The position numbers were made by a program, and so were the translations under genes. 64,000 bases of DNA from Polychytrium aggregatum (taxonomy: Eukaryota; Chytridiomycota; Chytridiomycetes; Polychytriales). Location of the stretch: contig NW_026516367.1 of NCBI RefSeq assembly GCF_025602895.1, forward strand, positions 1 through 64,000. The letters run 5' to 3'. The notes beneath the pieces were generated by a model. That model saw nothing but the letters and a program-made list of their open reading frames with translations, did no database searches and was not told where the DNA came from. Positions 1 to 10,798 of the stretch are shown here, piece by piece; within the stretch, counting starts at the first letter, position 1; every line of letters starts with the position of its first letter.

Positions 1-206
1 GCCCGCGATTTGCATTTTTTCGGGGCTGCGCGCCAGTCAAATGAAAGCAATTAATTTGCCGCCCCAAGCCGCGTTGGTGCGCTCGCTCTTCGCGGCTCAT
101 CGCAGCCCGCGCCGAGAGACTTCCTTTTCGATATACCACCCACCTGCCCGCGGCTCTTGGTTTGCTTGGGATCTCCCCGGATACGCCGCTCTCTACCGAC
201 TGAACC

Positions 207-1239
207 ATGACCTCCCACCGCGAAGGCATCTTTATCAAGGGTCTCTGGGTCGACAAGAGCCCTCTGCCCGAGGATATCCCCCATGTGGATGAAGTCGGAC
301 AACATATAGGGGGGGGGGCTGGACCTCGGCGCCCTGGCCTCGATGTCGTTCTTCTTTGCGACGTTCTGCAAGGATTACTCTGAGGATTTCATGCTCCTGC
401 AAAAAGGACAACCCCGATCCAAAGGCCTGCCTAAAGGAGGGACGAAAGGTCACCCGCTGTGCCATCGATCTGTACGTTCTGTCCCGCGTTCCTCGCTATG
501 CTTGACTCGGATGGTTGGTTTGTTGCCCGGTGCAAATCGTGGATGCAGCGCATCTGCGGCAACAGACCAGCGGCCAGCCGATCGAAACTTGAAGCGACTC
601 GGCCGACGACGCGGTGTTCTTGGATTCTGAACGAGCATTCCCGACGTGTGCATCGGACGGAGCGGGCGCGAATCGATTGCCCAGCACCGATGGACCAGTA
701 CTGCATCCGCCGGACATTCGCTGGCTCCGCTGTCAAGCATATCGGGACTGAACACCACCACTCGACCTGGCTTAATGGATGGATGAGAGGGAGGATCTGC
801 GAGACGGGTCGTGCGCACCCTCGACTAACCAAGGCCGTGCCCTGCCTCGATGCACACAGGATCCAGAAGCTCAAGGATAACTGCGAGGAGACCTGGACCA
901 AGCACTGGCAGTGCCTCGATATGAACAACCAGCACTTCTGGCAATGCCGAAAAGAAGAAGCCCAGCTCAACGACTGTGTCTTCAAGAAGCTGGTACGTCA
1001 CTTGGATCGTTTGTGCATCGATGTGCTGCTGTCGTGGATGGATGTCAAGACAATGTCCTGTCGCTCGATATCCCCGCAGGTGGCAGATGGCCTGCATGTA
1101 GCAGCTTGCAAAGCTGACAGGTGGATTTTCTCCCGCCTCTCCCGGCCACTTTCGAATCTAGGGTTTGACAAAAACCATTCCTGAAACCCCCGAGGACCAG
1201 ATCCCCATCCACCTCAAGCCCAACCCGCTGTTCAAGTAG
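207..1239 (+). CDS. NADH:ubiquinone oxidoreductase subunit NDUFA8 / 20.8 kDa type, frame broken
   Basis: This is an accessory subunit of mitochondrial complex I, a twin-CHCH protein of the intermembrane-space side. The N-terminus (MTSHREGIFIKGLWVDKS) starts at 207. Later segments give the Cys-rich core: CKKDNPDPKACLKEG at 398-442, then NCEETWTKHWQC and FWQCRKEEAQLNDC in 860-992. The C-terminus is GLTKTIPETPED up to the stop at 1237-1239. Introns 472-859 and 993-1161 splice in frame with GT-AG ends. Between 207 and 471 the reading frame must shift twice. The first shift lies around the 10-G run at 309-318, and the second is one extra base in ctcctgc at 394-400. The conserved protein is otherwise intact, so sequencing error is as likely as a pseudogene. 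Spacing of the Cys pairs matches fungal homologues as I remember them. Confidence 0.8.
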
Positions 1240-1949
1240 ACGTGCCGCAGTGTATTTTGAAATCGTGGGCACCCCGCAACTTCGAGAATACAGCCTAATC
1301 CGCGCAAAACAGCCTCTCCTCCGTTCGGGACACGGCGTCGCATATGTCTGATCGCTGGTCGCTTTGCGGCTCATGGATACGACAGCGCCGAATGCGTGCA
1401 TCTTTCCTGCTGCTGCCGGCTGTCAAGAACGCAGACCCAGCGGATCTGTCGTCCCGTGCATTCCCCAGATCGCGTGCCATATGGCCCATTGACCAACACG
1501 CCATGGAAGTACTTTGTGGGCTATGTCAGTGTCATGGCTCTTCATCAGGCTCGAATAGTGATCAATCCCCCGGTGCGTCGGCTGGGAATCGCTGTAGGGC
1601 GGTGGGGCTGAACACTCTCGATCTTGGGTTTGGGTGCGCCAAGGTGCCGCCGATCGCAGCCCAGCATTGACGGTTTGCAGGGCTTGGTTGGGCCGTGTGG
1701 ACTTCCTGCTGCCGGTCGGGATCATCAATCATCTGGCTCGCGGACCATTTGGGCCTCGCCCGCTGGCAGCTGGCTGGGGCATGGCCAGAATGCCCTCGAT
1801 CAGTTGCTGCCACGGCGGGCCAGGCGTGGCGGCAGCATGCGGTCCCAGCCGTCCGCTGGCTGGCTGGCTTCCCGGCCTGCACCTCCATCACTCTCCCCCA
1901 TCGCCCACCTCGACATTTGCTGCTGCAGCGCCAAGATCCAGTCAGTGTC
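1240..1949. other. intergenic, no supported gene
   Basis: About 710 bases between the complex I subunit and the TBC gene. Only overlapping short open frames of skewed composition are present. I see no conserved protein motif or RNA gene. The last part should hold the promoter and 5' UTR of the TBC gene. Confidence 0.5.
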
Positions 1950-3878
1950 ATGAGCGACCAGCCCGCAAGCAGCCCCGTTGTGGCGATCTCACCGCCCAGT
2001 ACGCCTTGCCAGCAGCGACCCTCGGTCGAGACCAAGCCCAAAGACTCCTGGGATATCCAGCCTGGCCCCAATGATGTTGCCAGGGTCCCGGAGCTGCCCC
2101 TTGAGTCTCCTCCCAGACAAGAGCCAACACCTGAAGCCGATCAGGTCCCAGTGGATCAGGAAGCGGATCAGGAAGCGCCCAGCACCACCGGAGCCTCGGT
2201 GGTACTCTCCACGACAGCCATCCTCGGCCAAACCGATGCTGTCGACGAGCCCAATGCCACGAGCAAGCTCAGCCAGGCACCCGAGGGAGCGCCAAGACCT
2301 GCCGAGGCAGAAGAAAAGTCTGTCGACGCTGATATTCTGCAGCAACCTCCTGTCCCCAAGAGCAACCAAAACCGGGTGCCCAAGTCGAGGATAGCCAAGC
2401 TCAAGCGCATCAACCAAGCCGCACAAACCTCCGATATCCGGCTCCTGCGCTCGCTGGCGTTGGGGCCGGGCGGCTTTCTGAACGATGGAATGCGCAAGCG
2501 TTGTTGGCCCATGATCCTCAAACAGCTTAGTGGCAAGGTGGAGCGGCCGTCGTCTTCAGGTGCGTTGAGGTCTTGATTGGCGCCAGCTGTGGATGCCTAG
2601 ATATCCATGGCTGTAAGCCGAAGGATTGCCGGCGGCCAGCCAATGCACGGGTGTGGGGATACCGATACGATCGTTGATGATTGTGGCCTTGCAGCAGCTT
2701 AGTAACCTGTGCAGTGTCCCCGCTCCCCTGGATGCTTGCTTGCAGAATCCAGCACGAACCCGAGCCTGGACTCGGACTCAGACTCGGATTCGAACTTGGA
2801 CTTGGACTCGGGACCTACGGAGGCGCCATTTGAACATCAAGTGTCCCTGGATGTGAGGCGTTCATTCACCAACCTCATTGAGGAGCAGGGCAGCAGCAAC
2901 GCAGCCGTGCTGAAGATGGACCAGCGACGGTCTGGGCTCACAAATGTGATCTCAACGGTTCTGCGGGACCACCCGTACCTCAACTACTACCAGGGTATGT
3001 CCCTGCCCCACGCAATGCCGGATCGCTGATTACGCCTTGTTGCGCCTTAGGTCCTAATGCCATGGAACTGCGACTGACGGCCGACTGTCCTTCCCATTCG
3101 CCGCCCATCAGGATTCCATGATGTCTGTAGCACCCTCTTGCTCGTTTTGGGCGAACAAGCGGCGACTGAGGCCGCCGAGCGCATTGCTCTGTTCTGGCTC
3201 CGCGATTCCATGGAGACCAGTCTGGACGGTTGCATGAACCAACTGCAGCTGGTGCTACCGCTGCTGAGCCTCGTCGACAAAGAGCTATTCGAGTTCCTCA
3301 ATTCGATTGAATACTTTTTGCCGTACTTTTGCCTTAGCTGGGTGCTAACGTGGTGCAGCCACGATGTCATTGGCTACGCCAAGGCCGCTCGGCTCTTTGA
3401 TGCCTTTATTGTCTCCGATCCTCTGTTCCCGATCTATATCTCCATCGCCGTGATTGTTAACCGACGAGCACAGATCCTGGAACTCGAGCCCGATTACAGC
3501 ATCGTTCATTCATACTTGACCAAGTTCCCCGAAGACATCGAGCTCGACGATGTGGTTGAAGAAGCCTGCAAGTACATCGAGCTCTACCCGCCTCGGGTGC
3601 TGCAGCAACGGTTCGCCATCAATCTAGGCAAGGCATCCTGCGTCAACTCGTTTCCCTACGACCTGCAGCGCTACCGCCAGGTGTCATCCCAGCCGCCTCA
3701 TATTCTTATCAAGGCCCACCAGGACTTTATCGTCCAGCAGAAAGAGGCCGGCAAGTGGCCGCCGTATCTCATGATTACCTCAGCCACCACGACCCTGGCC
3801 CTAAGTGCAATCGTCGTCAGCATCCTGGCCGTGTATCTCAGCTATGGTGGCACCCATGATTTGTTCATGCCCTTTTGA
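1950..3878 (+). CDS. TBC1D20/Gyp8-like Rab GTPase-activating protein with C-terminal membrane anchor
   Basis: Exons 1950-2559, 2746-2994 and 3112-3878 join in frame to about 541 residues. Residues 1-130 are a Pro/Ser/Glu-rich, probably disordered tail. The TBC domain follows, with the arginine finger in SLDVRRSFTNL and the glutamine finger in YYQG, directly before the second intron. The helix LSWVLTWCSHDV matches the TBC1D20 pattern LSWLITWFGH. A hydrophobic stretch near the C-terminus (TTTLALSAIVVSILAVYLSY) is a tail anchor. TBC1D20/Gyp8 proteins accelerate GTP hydrolysis by Rab1/Ypt1-class GTPases at the ER and early Golgi, and the anchor fits that location. Both catalytic fingers are present, so the enzyme should be active. 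The start was chosen because the upstream open frame is of different composition. Confidence 0.87.
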
Positions 3879-4472
3879 TCGAGGACATATACTGGTCGTC
3901 TGCAACCTGGGCTGTAGTTGTCACCGACGGGCTGGACTCGGGCTATTTGCATGAGTATGCGTTGACGTTTGAGGGGGCTGCTGCTTTCAGACCGGAAGCC
4001 AGAGCTGTTCTGAAGCCGGCGGCGATTGTACCGCTTGTATACTGATTGGCGTGTTGCCTCTACCTTCACTATTTTCATGTCTTTTCATTTCCTCTCTTGG
4101 GCAAGTTGTCCCAACCGCAAAGCACGCTATTTTTGCTGTGTTTCGATAGACTTTACTGGGAACGGGAGCGATCCTTGCCCTGTAGCACACACAAAGACTC
4201 GATCAATGACCTGATAGCTTCGTCGAGGTACCGGCTCAATATATCAGCGATCCGGCCGCACCAAACCCCAGATTATCGTCTGTTTCACCCTCATTTCATC
4301 AAAGCATTGCACCGCGCTTTAGTCATATGGTCCACCTCCCACCCAGGTTTACTCACTCGACTTGACTCTGGCGGGTCTCATGAAAGATGGTCACCGTCGG
4401 TCAGCCTCTCGTTCCATACCAACACCCTTCAGGACGGCTGCGTGATAGGGCTTTTACAGTCAATGGGAACAG

Positions 4473-4805
4473 TCACTTTCTGGCATCAGCGACACAAGTC
4501 TGCTGATCCGTAGGCTCCAGTGGGCTGGATGCGTATCCCTTCCCTTGCTTCCACGAGGCATTCCCAAAGGCAATCACCACTTCGGTCTCCTTGGCGCCTG
4601 GTCGACGACTCGCTTGCACATCTTGCTTGCACATCTCGTGGACAGTGCGCTGTCGCTTGCTGTGGAGATCGAGTCGCTTGAATCGCCGTCGCCGGGTCAG
4701 GCTGAAGTACAGCTGTTTCTCCAGCATGTCTCCATCGAACACATGGCGAATGTATTGCAGGAAGGAAGCCAACCCGGGGATCTTGGGACTTGGTGTGGTG
4801 TCCAC
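4473..4805 (-). pseudogene. decayed Fanzor/TnpB-like (OrfB_IS605 family) fragment, copy 1
   Basis: The minus-strand frame of about 110 residues holds a basic segment (TRRRRFKRLDLHSKRQRT) followed by VVIAFGNASW and GKGYASSP. This layout resembles the region just before the zinc-finger part of eukaryotic Fanzor and bacterial TnpB proteins. The following TSxxC zinc finger and final catalytic Asp are missing: the frame loses similarity after ASSP and stops. A 66-bp core (4525-4590) recurs at 29246-29311 with only synonymous differences. The assignment is from recalled family patterns, not a search. Another transposon-encoded nuclease family is possible. Confidence 0.45.
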
Positions 4806-5259
4806 TCATTGCTCTGGATCCACTTGGTCGCCTGGGTGGTGTCTTTCGCTTGCGGGGAGCCATCTGTGCGAGAAAATAGCGACGATGACTGGTTCTGTCC
4901 TTGGGCAAGAGTGAATATCCTCAAACCCAGCGCATTTTGGGCTGACAGTGATCCTGAGCAGTGACGTCCCTGATTCAGTTCCAGAAACGCATCACAGAAT
5001 GCCAGTGCGAAAGTGCAGTGTTTGGTATAGGGTCATACCCAGCGCGCGATGGACTTGAGTGATAACATTCACCAGTGCTCGAAATCCGGGATGTCTCGTT
5101 TTTATTGGATTCTAGATTCTGCTGTGTTTGCGCAGACGCTCTGTCAGCGCTGCGTGGGAATCTCGCTGCTGAACGCTCTGGATTGCCGTGCGGCGGAGAT
5201 GCCGATGGACGGCGGCAGCACTCGCTGCGTCCGCTCGATAGGTTCGATCTCACCCGCCT

Positions 5260-5778
5260 ATGAAGCAACGCCAGCGATTCCGATTCGAGCCCTGGCTTTC
5301 AATATCGCTCCCATTTCATTCGACTCCACCAGCCCGGCCATTCGTGATGCAGAAACCACTGCGGGAGCCCTTTTCCAGCGGAGCTGCTCCAGCACCCGAG
5401 GCCACCCGAGCGAGCCGTCGCTCGGTGATGTCTTCGGACTTTGGCCTTTCGTCTGCAGCCGAGCTCCTTCCGCCTCCTTTTCACGACAGCGGGTACTTTG
5501 CGACTCGGCCCCGTCCTCCAAGCCCTGTCCCTTGGCGGCCGGTCCAGCGCAGATCCACCATCAACTCGTTCTTTTCCCAGTCATTGTCTCCAGCCGCAAG
5601 CGGCCCCCTCTCTGGAGAAAGCCGATCCTCTGTTCCCGGGTCCGAGCCTGACCTGGATTTGGATCTCCGAGATGTCACGCCAAACATGAAGGGCTCTGAA
5701 GGAATCCTGCGCCGGTCGTCGCTGACTGCAATTGGCGACTACAATGGAAGGCGCGGGAGAGTAGCGCGACCCAAGTGA
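5260..5778 (+). CDS. possible Ser/Pro-rich hypothetical protein or exon
   Basis: A 172-residue open frame, low in complexity: Ser, Pro and Arg with short acidic DLDLDL. An internal Met (about 5428) begins a segment that looks more protein-like (SSAAELLPPPFHDSGYF). No domain is recognised and no splice partner could be assigned. It may be an exon of a larger gene, a phosphorylation-rich disordered protein, or chance. No function is proposed. Confidence 0.18.
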   Translation: MKQRQRFRFEPWLSISLPFHSTPPARPFVMQKPLREPFSSGAAPAPEATRASRRSVMSSDFGLSSAAELLPPPFHDSGYFATRPRPPSPVPWRPVQRRSTINSFFSQSLSPAASGPLSGESRSSVPGSEPDLDLDLRDVTPNMKGSEGILRRSSLTAIGDYNGRRGRVARPK

Positions 5779-6425
5779 GCCCAACCGGCACCGGCTGACT
5801 TCCACAGTCGCTCTCCGTTTGCATATCCATCAGGGTGTTTTTGCCCGATGCATGCTCAGCGCACGATATCGACCACACGCCCCCGGGTGCTTGTCTCTTC
5901 AGGAATCGTCAGTTCTGGAGCCATCCACGTCCATTGTATTCACCGTCGCTCATTTTGTTCACCTGCCTTTGATGCTGGATATGTTCGAGTATATTTCCAT
6001 CAGTTTATTCATTCATCCGCTGCCGGGCAACCATACTGTCTCGTCATCGGATGACGTTCCCACGTTGGCCAATGTGTCGCCGCGGCCCACATGCCTTGAG
6101 CGGGGCAGTCCTTCGCAGGACTATCCCAATGTGGCCCACTATGCATCCAGAATCTCCTCCAGCCTCCTGCTCCCCCGGCCTACTCAGCACCTCCTGCGGC
6201 TCGCTGTACTGCTCCAGCCGATGCTCAGTTGCATCCAGCAGCAGCAGCCATAGCAACCGATCACGGGCGGGCCTGCTGCGCATGCGACCAGCACCTCGGC
6301 CGCCCTCGCCGAGAACGCAGCACCCTCTTCGATAGCAAACTTCCTCGCCTTGCGTTGCCCTTCTTCCCACCCAACCTCCCGAAGCGACCAGTCCAACACG
6401 GCTCCTGTGTATACCTCTGCTCCGG

Positions 6426-6428
<3 letters not shown>

Positions 6429-6464
<36 letters not shown>
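6429..6464. repeat. (TC)n microsatellite, about 18 units
   Basis: An uninterrupted run of TC dinucleotides directly before aagctctttgc. It lies in the gene-poor stretch upstream of the coiled-coil gene. Confidence 0.95.
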
Positions 6465-6467
<3 letters not shown>

Positions 6468-7810
6468 CTCTTTGCACAGTCCCCGCCCTGAGGAATATCC
6501 AAGGTTTGAATGCGCTGGTGCGGTGCGCTGCTTCCTGGTCGTTGGGGCTGTTCGTTGACGGTGCTCCTGGTACTTTTGGTTGTTTTGCTGTGTCTGGGGG
6601 CTCTGTCCGTCCCGTTCCGGGCTTCGTTGTAGTCGCCTACCAGTCAGTCTAGCTGCCTGCGGCTGGAAAGTCAGGGCAATTGCGTCCTCTAGCGCCAGCA
6701 TCCTGCCGATCTGGTCGGCGACTTGCCCAGAGATCTGTGGATCTCGTTCGGTTCTCCTTGGTTGTTTGGTCGCTCCCTCATGGTGCACACCAGCACAGCG
6801 ATGCAACAGCACGACCGAGATCGCTGGAGCGGACGAGTATGTGGGCCAACCAAGGGGCCTCTGTGCGTGTGCTGTAGGCCGCTCTTGCATCGATTCGCCT
6901 CCTGTTGGCTCTGGCGAACACTACTCCCGCTCTTGGCGATCCTCTCCTGCTTGCTTCTCGGCTGCCACAGACGCACCATCGCTCGCAGCCAGGGCCCTGT
7001 TTGGTGCCTCGGTTCGTGTGCTTGTCCCGCTTCTGCGGCTGTCCTCGGCGAGCGAGTGTCATCCAACCGCATTCGCACTGCGTTGGTGGGGAGGGGAAGG
7101 GCGCAGGTGTGTGCTCGATCAGATCGGCTCGAAGCTCACCAATCTTGCCCTCCCCTCGCACTGGACTGAGCTGGACTGGCAGCGGGGACATCGACCGTCG
7201 CTGCTCAGCCCGATCGATCTTGTCGCCACCGCTGACTTGCCTTGGCGAGGGGACGAATTTCTTCCAAACCGGGTTGACCGCCGATCTGACCGTGTTTTTG
7301 TTCGTGCTCCTCAAGGTGTATGTATCATAGTTTTGCATTTCGACCAACACAACTAGCCATATCAAAGCTCCATCCGCAACGATCGCCACCACCACGAGGT
7401 TTGGGCTTTCTCCTCCGCCATCTGTTCGGCTGGCATTGCTGCTGGTTTTTGGCCTGCTCTGGACGTGTCCGCCACCCTGCGTCAGCATCGATCGGCCCGG
7501 GACAGCACGACGCAGCTCGCTTGCGCTTCTGGACAGCCTCGTCGATGCCGGGTGCTAATCCAACTTGCTCCAACCGTCTTTGCTCCAAACACTTTTTGCT
7601 CGCGGATTCTCGCGTCGACATCAGACTAGTAGCTTATGCATCCACGAAGCACATCCAAGAGAGAGGCCCTGTCCTTGGTACAAAGGGTAGGCCGTGCGTT
7701 GTTTTGCCAATTCGATTTGGCTTTGGCCGCTTTAGTCACGATGTGCTACGTCTTCTCTCTTCTCGGGGCATCCTGGTGGATCGGCTCTGTGTGGTTAGCT
7801 CTGCCTCAGA

Positions 7811-10798
7811 TTGCTTGCCCGTCTTTGTCTTTGTCGTTGCCGCTTCCAACCAACCGCGATTGACTCTACCTTCCAGGTCGTGAGATCGGCCCTGGCCGAC
7901 ACCGAGCTCTCGGACACCTCGTCAGGACGCTCCTCGCCGTTGCTTGACGGGCAAAGAACTCAGCCCAGTCCCAATGTACGACGGTCAAGAGCCAGCTGCG
8001 ACGACTATCCATTAGGGCGGCATCCAGAATCCAGCGAGCCATTTGCGGGCCAGAGCCAGAGCCAGATCCAGACCCAGACTCAGACCCAGACCCGAAACAC
8101 GGAAGCACAGTCACCCGAGGACTCTCCAGCAACCTCGTTGCGGCCTCCAGCGCTGCAAAAGTCAGCGCCTCCGCGCTCTGTGAGCGTAGGCGACGAGCCC
8201 ACAGCGTCGACCTCAGCATCGCCAGCCGATACAAACCCTGCTCGCCCGCCTCCGCCCGAGCGGCGGCCGGCAACGCCGGCAACCGATCCAGCCCGCCTGC
8301 TTGGAAATGCACTCAAGCAAGTAGAGAGCTGCCATCGCCCGGAGCAACAAAACTCTGCGCTGCTCATGACCGTTGCGCCAGCGGCCGAGTCGGAGAGGCT
8401 AGCAGACGGCCCTGCGGCCTCAGGGTCGATACGAAGGACCTCGATCTCTCGCAACGCGACGGGATCCTCTCCTCTCTCCAGCGAGGGGAGTCCGTGGCAG
8501 GATCTCAACTCGAAGCGGCCGCACTTCCAACATTCGTATCCAAGAGTTCTCGTTCATGCCAATGGCCCGGTTCCAGTCGCCGTTGCAGACAACTCGGCGC
8601 TCGCTCCGCTCTCGCTGTCGGCCTCGGGGTCCGTGTCCTCGGGGCGAGGTCGCTCGAAACGCAAGTCGATCGACTTTACAACAAAGATGCAAGCGTTTGG
8701 ATCGTCCTCCACCTCTGCTGACGACAGGGGATCGGACGTACACTCAACCGACAGCCGGTCGCGAGAACCGTACGTTTCCCGCAACGACAGCTACCGAGAG
8801 CCTCTTCATCCCGATGGGGTCTCGGCCGCGCCGCCGCATCGTAAGAATCGCAAGTCCAAGAGTCGCGCCAAGAGTCGCTCGGGGTCGTCAGGGCACCAAA
8901 CACCCACTCATCAGCTGAACGATGGCGACTACGACGACTCGGGTGCTCCGTTCCATTCCGAGTCCATCGGAGAAAACGACGACGACAACGAAAACGACAA
9001 TGACAACGACAACGATAACGACAATGACAATGACGACGGCGCTCGGTCCCACTCAGCTCTGGGAGATTCCCCAGGATCGCTTGACATCGGAACCCTCAGG
9101 CAGTCGCTCGAAGACATTTACTCGCGCGAGGAGCTGCCCAGCGAGGAGCTTGAAGAAGATGCCGAGGCCCAGCGCGGGACCAAAGTGGATCGGCGCCGTT
9201 CAAGTCGACGGGGCCGGCCCTCGGAGGACTTTGACAATAGTCCAAATGGCACATCGCCCCAAGCCGATATCTCGGACCTTGGCTGGGACGATGGCCACAC
9301 CCAAATATCGGTAGGATCCCATTCAAACGACGCTGTGCTCCTCCAGACGATTGTATCTCAAAATGAACGCATCCTGACGATGGACCGCGAACTCGACAAG
9401 ACCCAGGACCAGCTCGAGGAAGCCAACGGCCTGGTAGCCGAGCTTTCGGGCAAGCTCCACCGACAGACCGCCGAGTTCAATCGCATCAAGACGAATCTGG
9501 ACGAGATGCGCACTCGCCATGCACACAAGTTTTCGCACCAAGAAGAGCAGATCCGGAAACTTCTCGAAGAAAACGAGGAGCTCAGTGACGAAGCCCGGCG
9601 GCTCCGGATGCAGGAAAGCCATGGCGGCGGTGGTGACAGTCGGTCGTCGTCGGTGGACACTGCTGGACGCGACACTCAACAGCGCAAGCTCGAGCGCCTC
9701 AATGAGGATCTGAAGAAACAGATTGAGAAGCGCGATCTGGAGCTGCGGGAGGTTGCAAGCGACATGCAAGTCCTTGCCGAGCACCTCAACACCGTCTCGC
9801 TAGAGCTTGACTCTCTCAAGTCCGAAAACGTCCGCCTGACGCGGGAGCTGGAGGTGACGGAGGAAACCAGCAGGGACCAGGCAACCAGGCTCGAGGAACT
9901 AGAGGAGCAAGTCAAGGAGCTCAAGTCCAACGAAGGAGAGCTGATGGCGCATGTTTCCGAGCTCGATGCGGCCCTCGAGGAAAGCCTCGGTGAAAAGCTC
10001 GAGATTGAAGAGGAGCTCGCACATCTGCGGACGCGCTGCCGGCTCCTGGAAGATGAGCAGCGCCAGGCGACCCGCAGCCGAGAGATTCTCATCTCCGAGA
10101 AGAACCAACTGCAAGCCCGCCTCTTCCAGTCCCGGCAGCCGCTTGCGGAGCTCAAGGTGATTGCACAAGCACGCCGAATGCGTCTGGACGACGGTGCTCG
10201 ACTCCCCAGCAGTCAAGATCCGGCTCGGCCCACACCGACGATCAGCGCCAGCAACACTCCTGTGGCCGAGCGAATGACACCTGTCGCCAGCTTTCCTCTG
10301 GGCCTTCCTGGCGCCGCACTGCCCGGGTTTAGTGCTGTCGCTCATAACGGGTCGTTGGTCGGTCCATCGTTGGTCAGCGCCTCGTCGGTCAACATATCTT
10401 TGCCCAATTCTGCCTTGGCCACGACTTCCATTGCGGGCACGGCTCCCGGCGCTGGCCCGATAGGTGCTGGCTCGGCTCTCGCCCTCCCGTCAACCCCGAC
10501 AGCCCGCTCGACACGATCGCAGTCGCCCGAGGAGGGACGCAAGACACGACCGACGACTCCGGAGCCGTCTTCGCGACCCCTCGAGGAAGCCCTGGTCGAG
10601 AACGGCAAGCTCCGAAGCGAGCTGGATCGGTTCCGAAAGATGAACAAGGAGCTCTTCATTGTGCGGCAACGGATGAGCCAGCTGCTGCTCGAAGACCGCG
10701 AGGAGCTGGCAACGCAGCTACCCATCTCCGAGGACAAGAGGGCCAGAGCCAAGCAGCTCCTGCAAGAGTTCCAGGAATGCATCTGCGAGCCAAACTAG
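7811..10798 (+). CDS. long coiled-coil protein of unknown function
   Basis: One open frame of up to 995 residues. Residues 1-500 are disordered: Ser/Pro/Gln-rich with a QTQTQTQT run and an Asp/Asn tract (NDNDNDNDN) at about 8977-9036. From about residue 510 to 790 there is a continuous heptad-rich coiled coil (EEQIRKLLEENEELSDEARR; LTRELEVTEETSRD). A Pro/Ala/Ser linker follows, then a second short coil (RSELDRFRKMNKELF) and a C-terminus ending QECICEPN. This architecture suits a scaffold, tether or spindle/septum protein, but I recognise no family. The true start is uncertain: a CTACCTTCCAG acceptor at 7866-7876 suggests the frame is the last exon, joined to an unseen 5' exon. Confidence 0.72.
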   Translation: MLARLCLCRCRFQPTAIDSTFQVVRSALADTELSDTSSGRSSPLLDGQRTQPSPNVRRSRASCDDYPLGRHPESSEPFAGQSQSQIQTQTQTQTRNTEAQSPEDSPATSLRPPALQKSAPPRSVSVGDEPTASTSASPADTNPARPPPPERRPATPATDPARLLGNALKQVESCHRPEQQNSALLMTVAPAAESERLADGPAASGSIRRTSISRNATGSSPLSSEGSPWQDLNSKRPHFQHSYPRVLVHANGPVPVAVADNSALAPLSLSASGSVSSGRGRSKRKSIDFTTKMQAFGSSSTSADDRGSDVHSTDSRSREPYVSRNDSYREPLHPDGVSAAPPHRKNRKSKSRAKSRSGSSGHQTPTHQLNDGDYDDSGAPFHSESIGENDDDNENDNDNDNDNDNDNDDGARSHSALGDSPGSLDIGTLRQSLEDIYSREELPSEELEEDAEAQRGTKVDRRRSSRRGRPSEDFDNSPNGTSPQADISDLGWDDGHTQISVGSHSNDAVLLQTIVSQNERILTMDRELDKTQDQLEEANGLVAELSGKLHRQTAEFNRIKTNLDEMRTRHAHKFSHQEEQIRKLLEENEELSDEARRLRMQESHGGGGDSRSSSVDTAGRDTQQRKLERLNEDLKKQIEKRDLELREVASDMQVLAEHLNTVSLELDSLKSENVRLTRELEVTEETSRDQATRLEELEEQVKELKSNEGELMAHVSELDAALEESLGEKLEIEEELAHLRTRCRLLEDEQRQATRSREILISEKNQLQARLFQSRQPLAELKVIAQARRMRLDDGARLPSSQDPARPTPTISASNTPVAERMTPVASFPLGLPGAALPGFSAVAHNGSLVGPSLVSASSVNISLPNSALATTSIAGTAPGAGPIGAGSALALPSTPTARSTRSQSPEEGRKTRPTTPEPSSRPLEEALVENGKLRSELDRFRKMNKELFIVRQRMSQLLLEDREELATQLPISEDKRARAKQLLQEFQECICEPN

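Larger units (their letters stand above)
3879..7810. other. long gene-poor stretch with simple repeats
   Basis: Nearly 4 kb with many overlapping short frames and no clear gene. It contains a Fanzor/TnpB-like remnant (4473-4805, minus), a weak Ser/Pro-rich open frame (5260-5778) and a CT microsatellite (6429-6464). Undetected 5' exons of the coiled-coil gene that follows could lie in the last 2 kb; a donor-like GTGTATGT occurs at about 7315. Confidence 0.45.
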
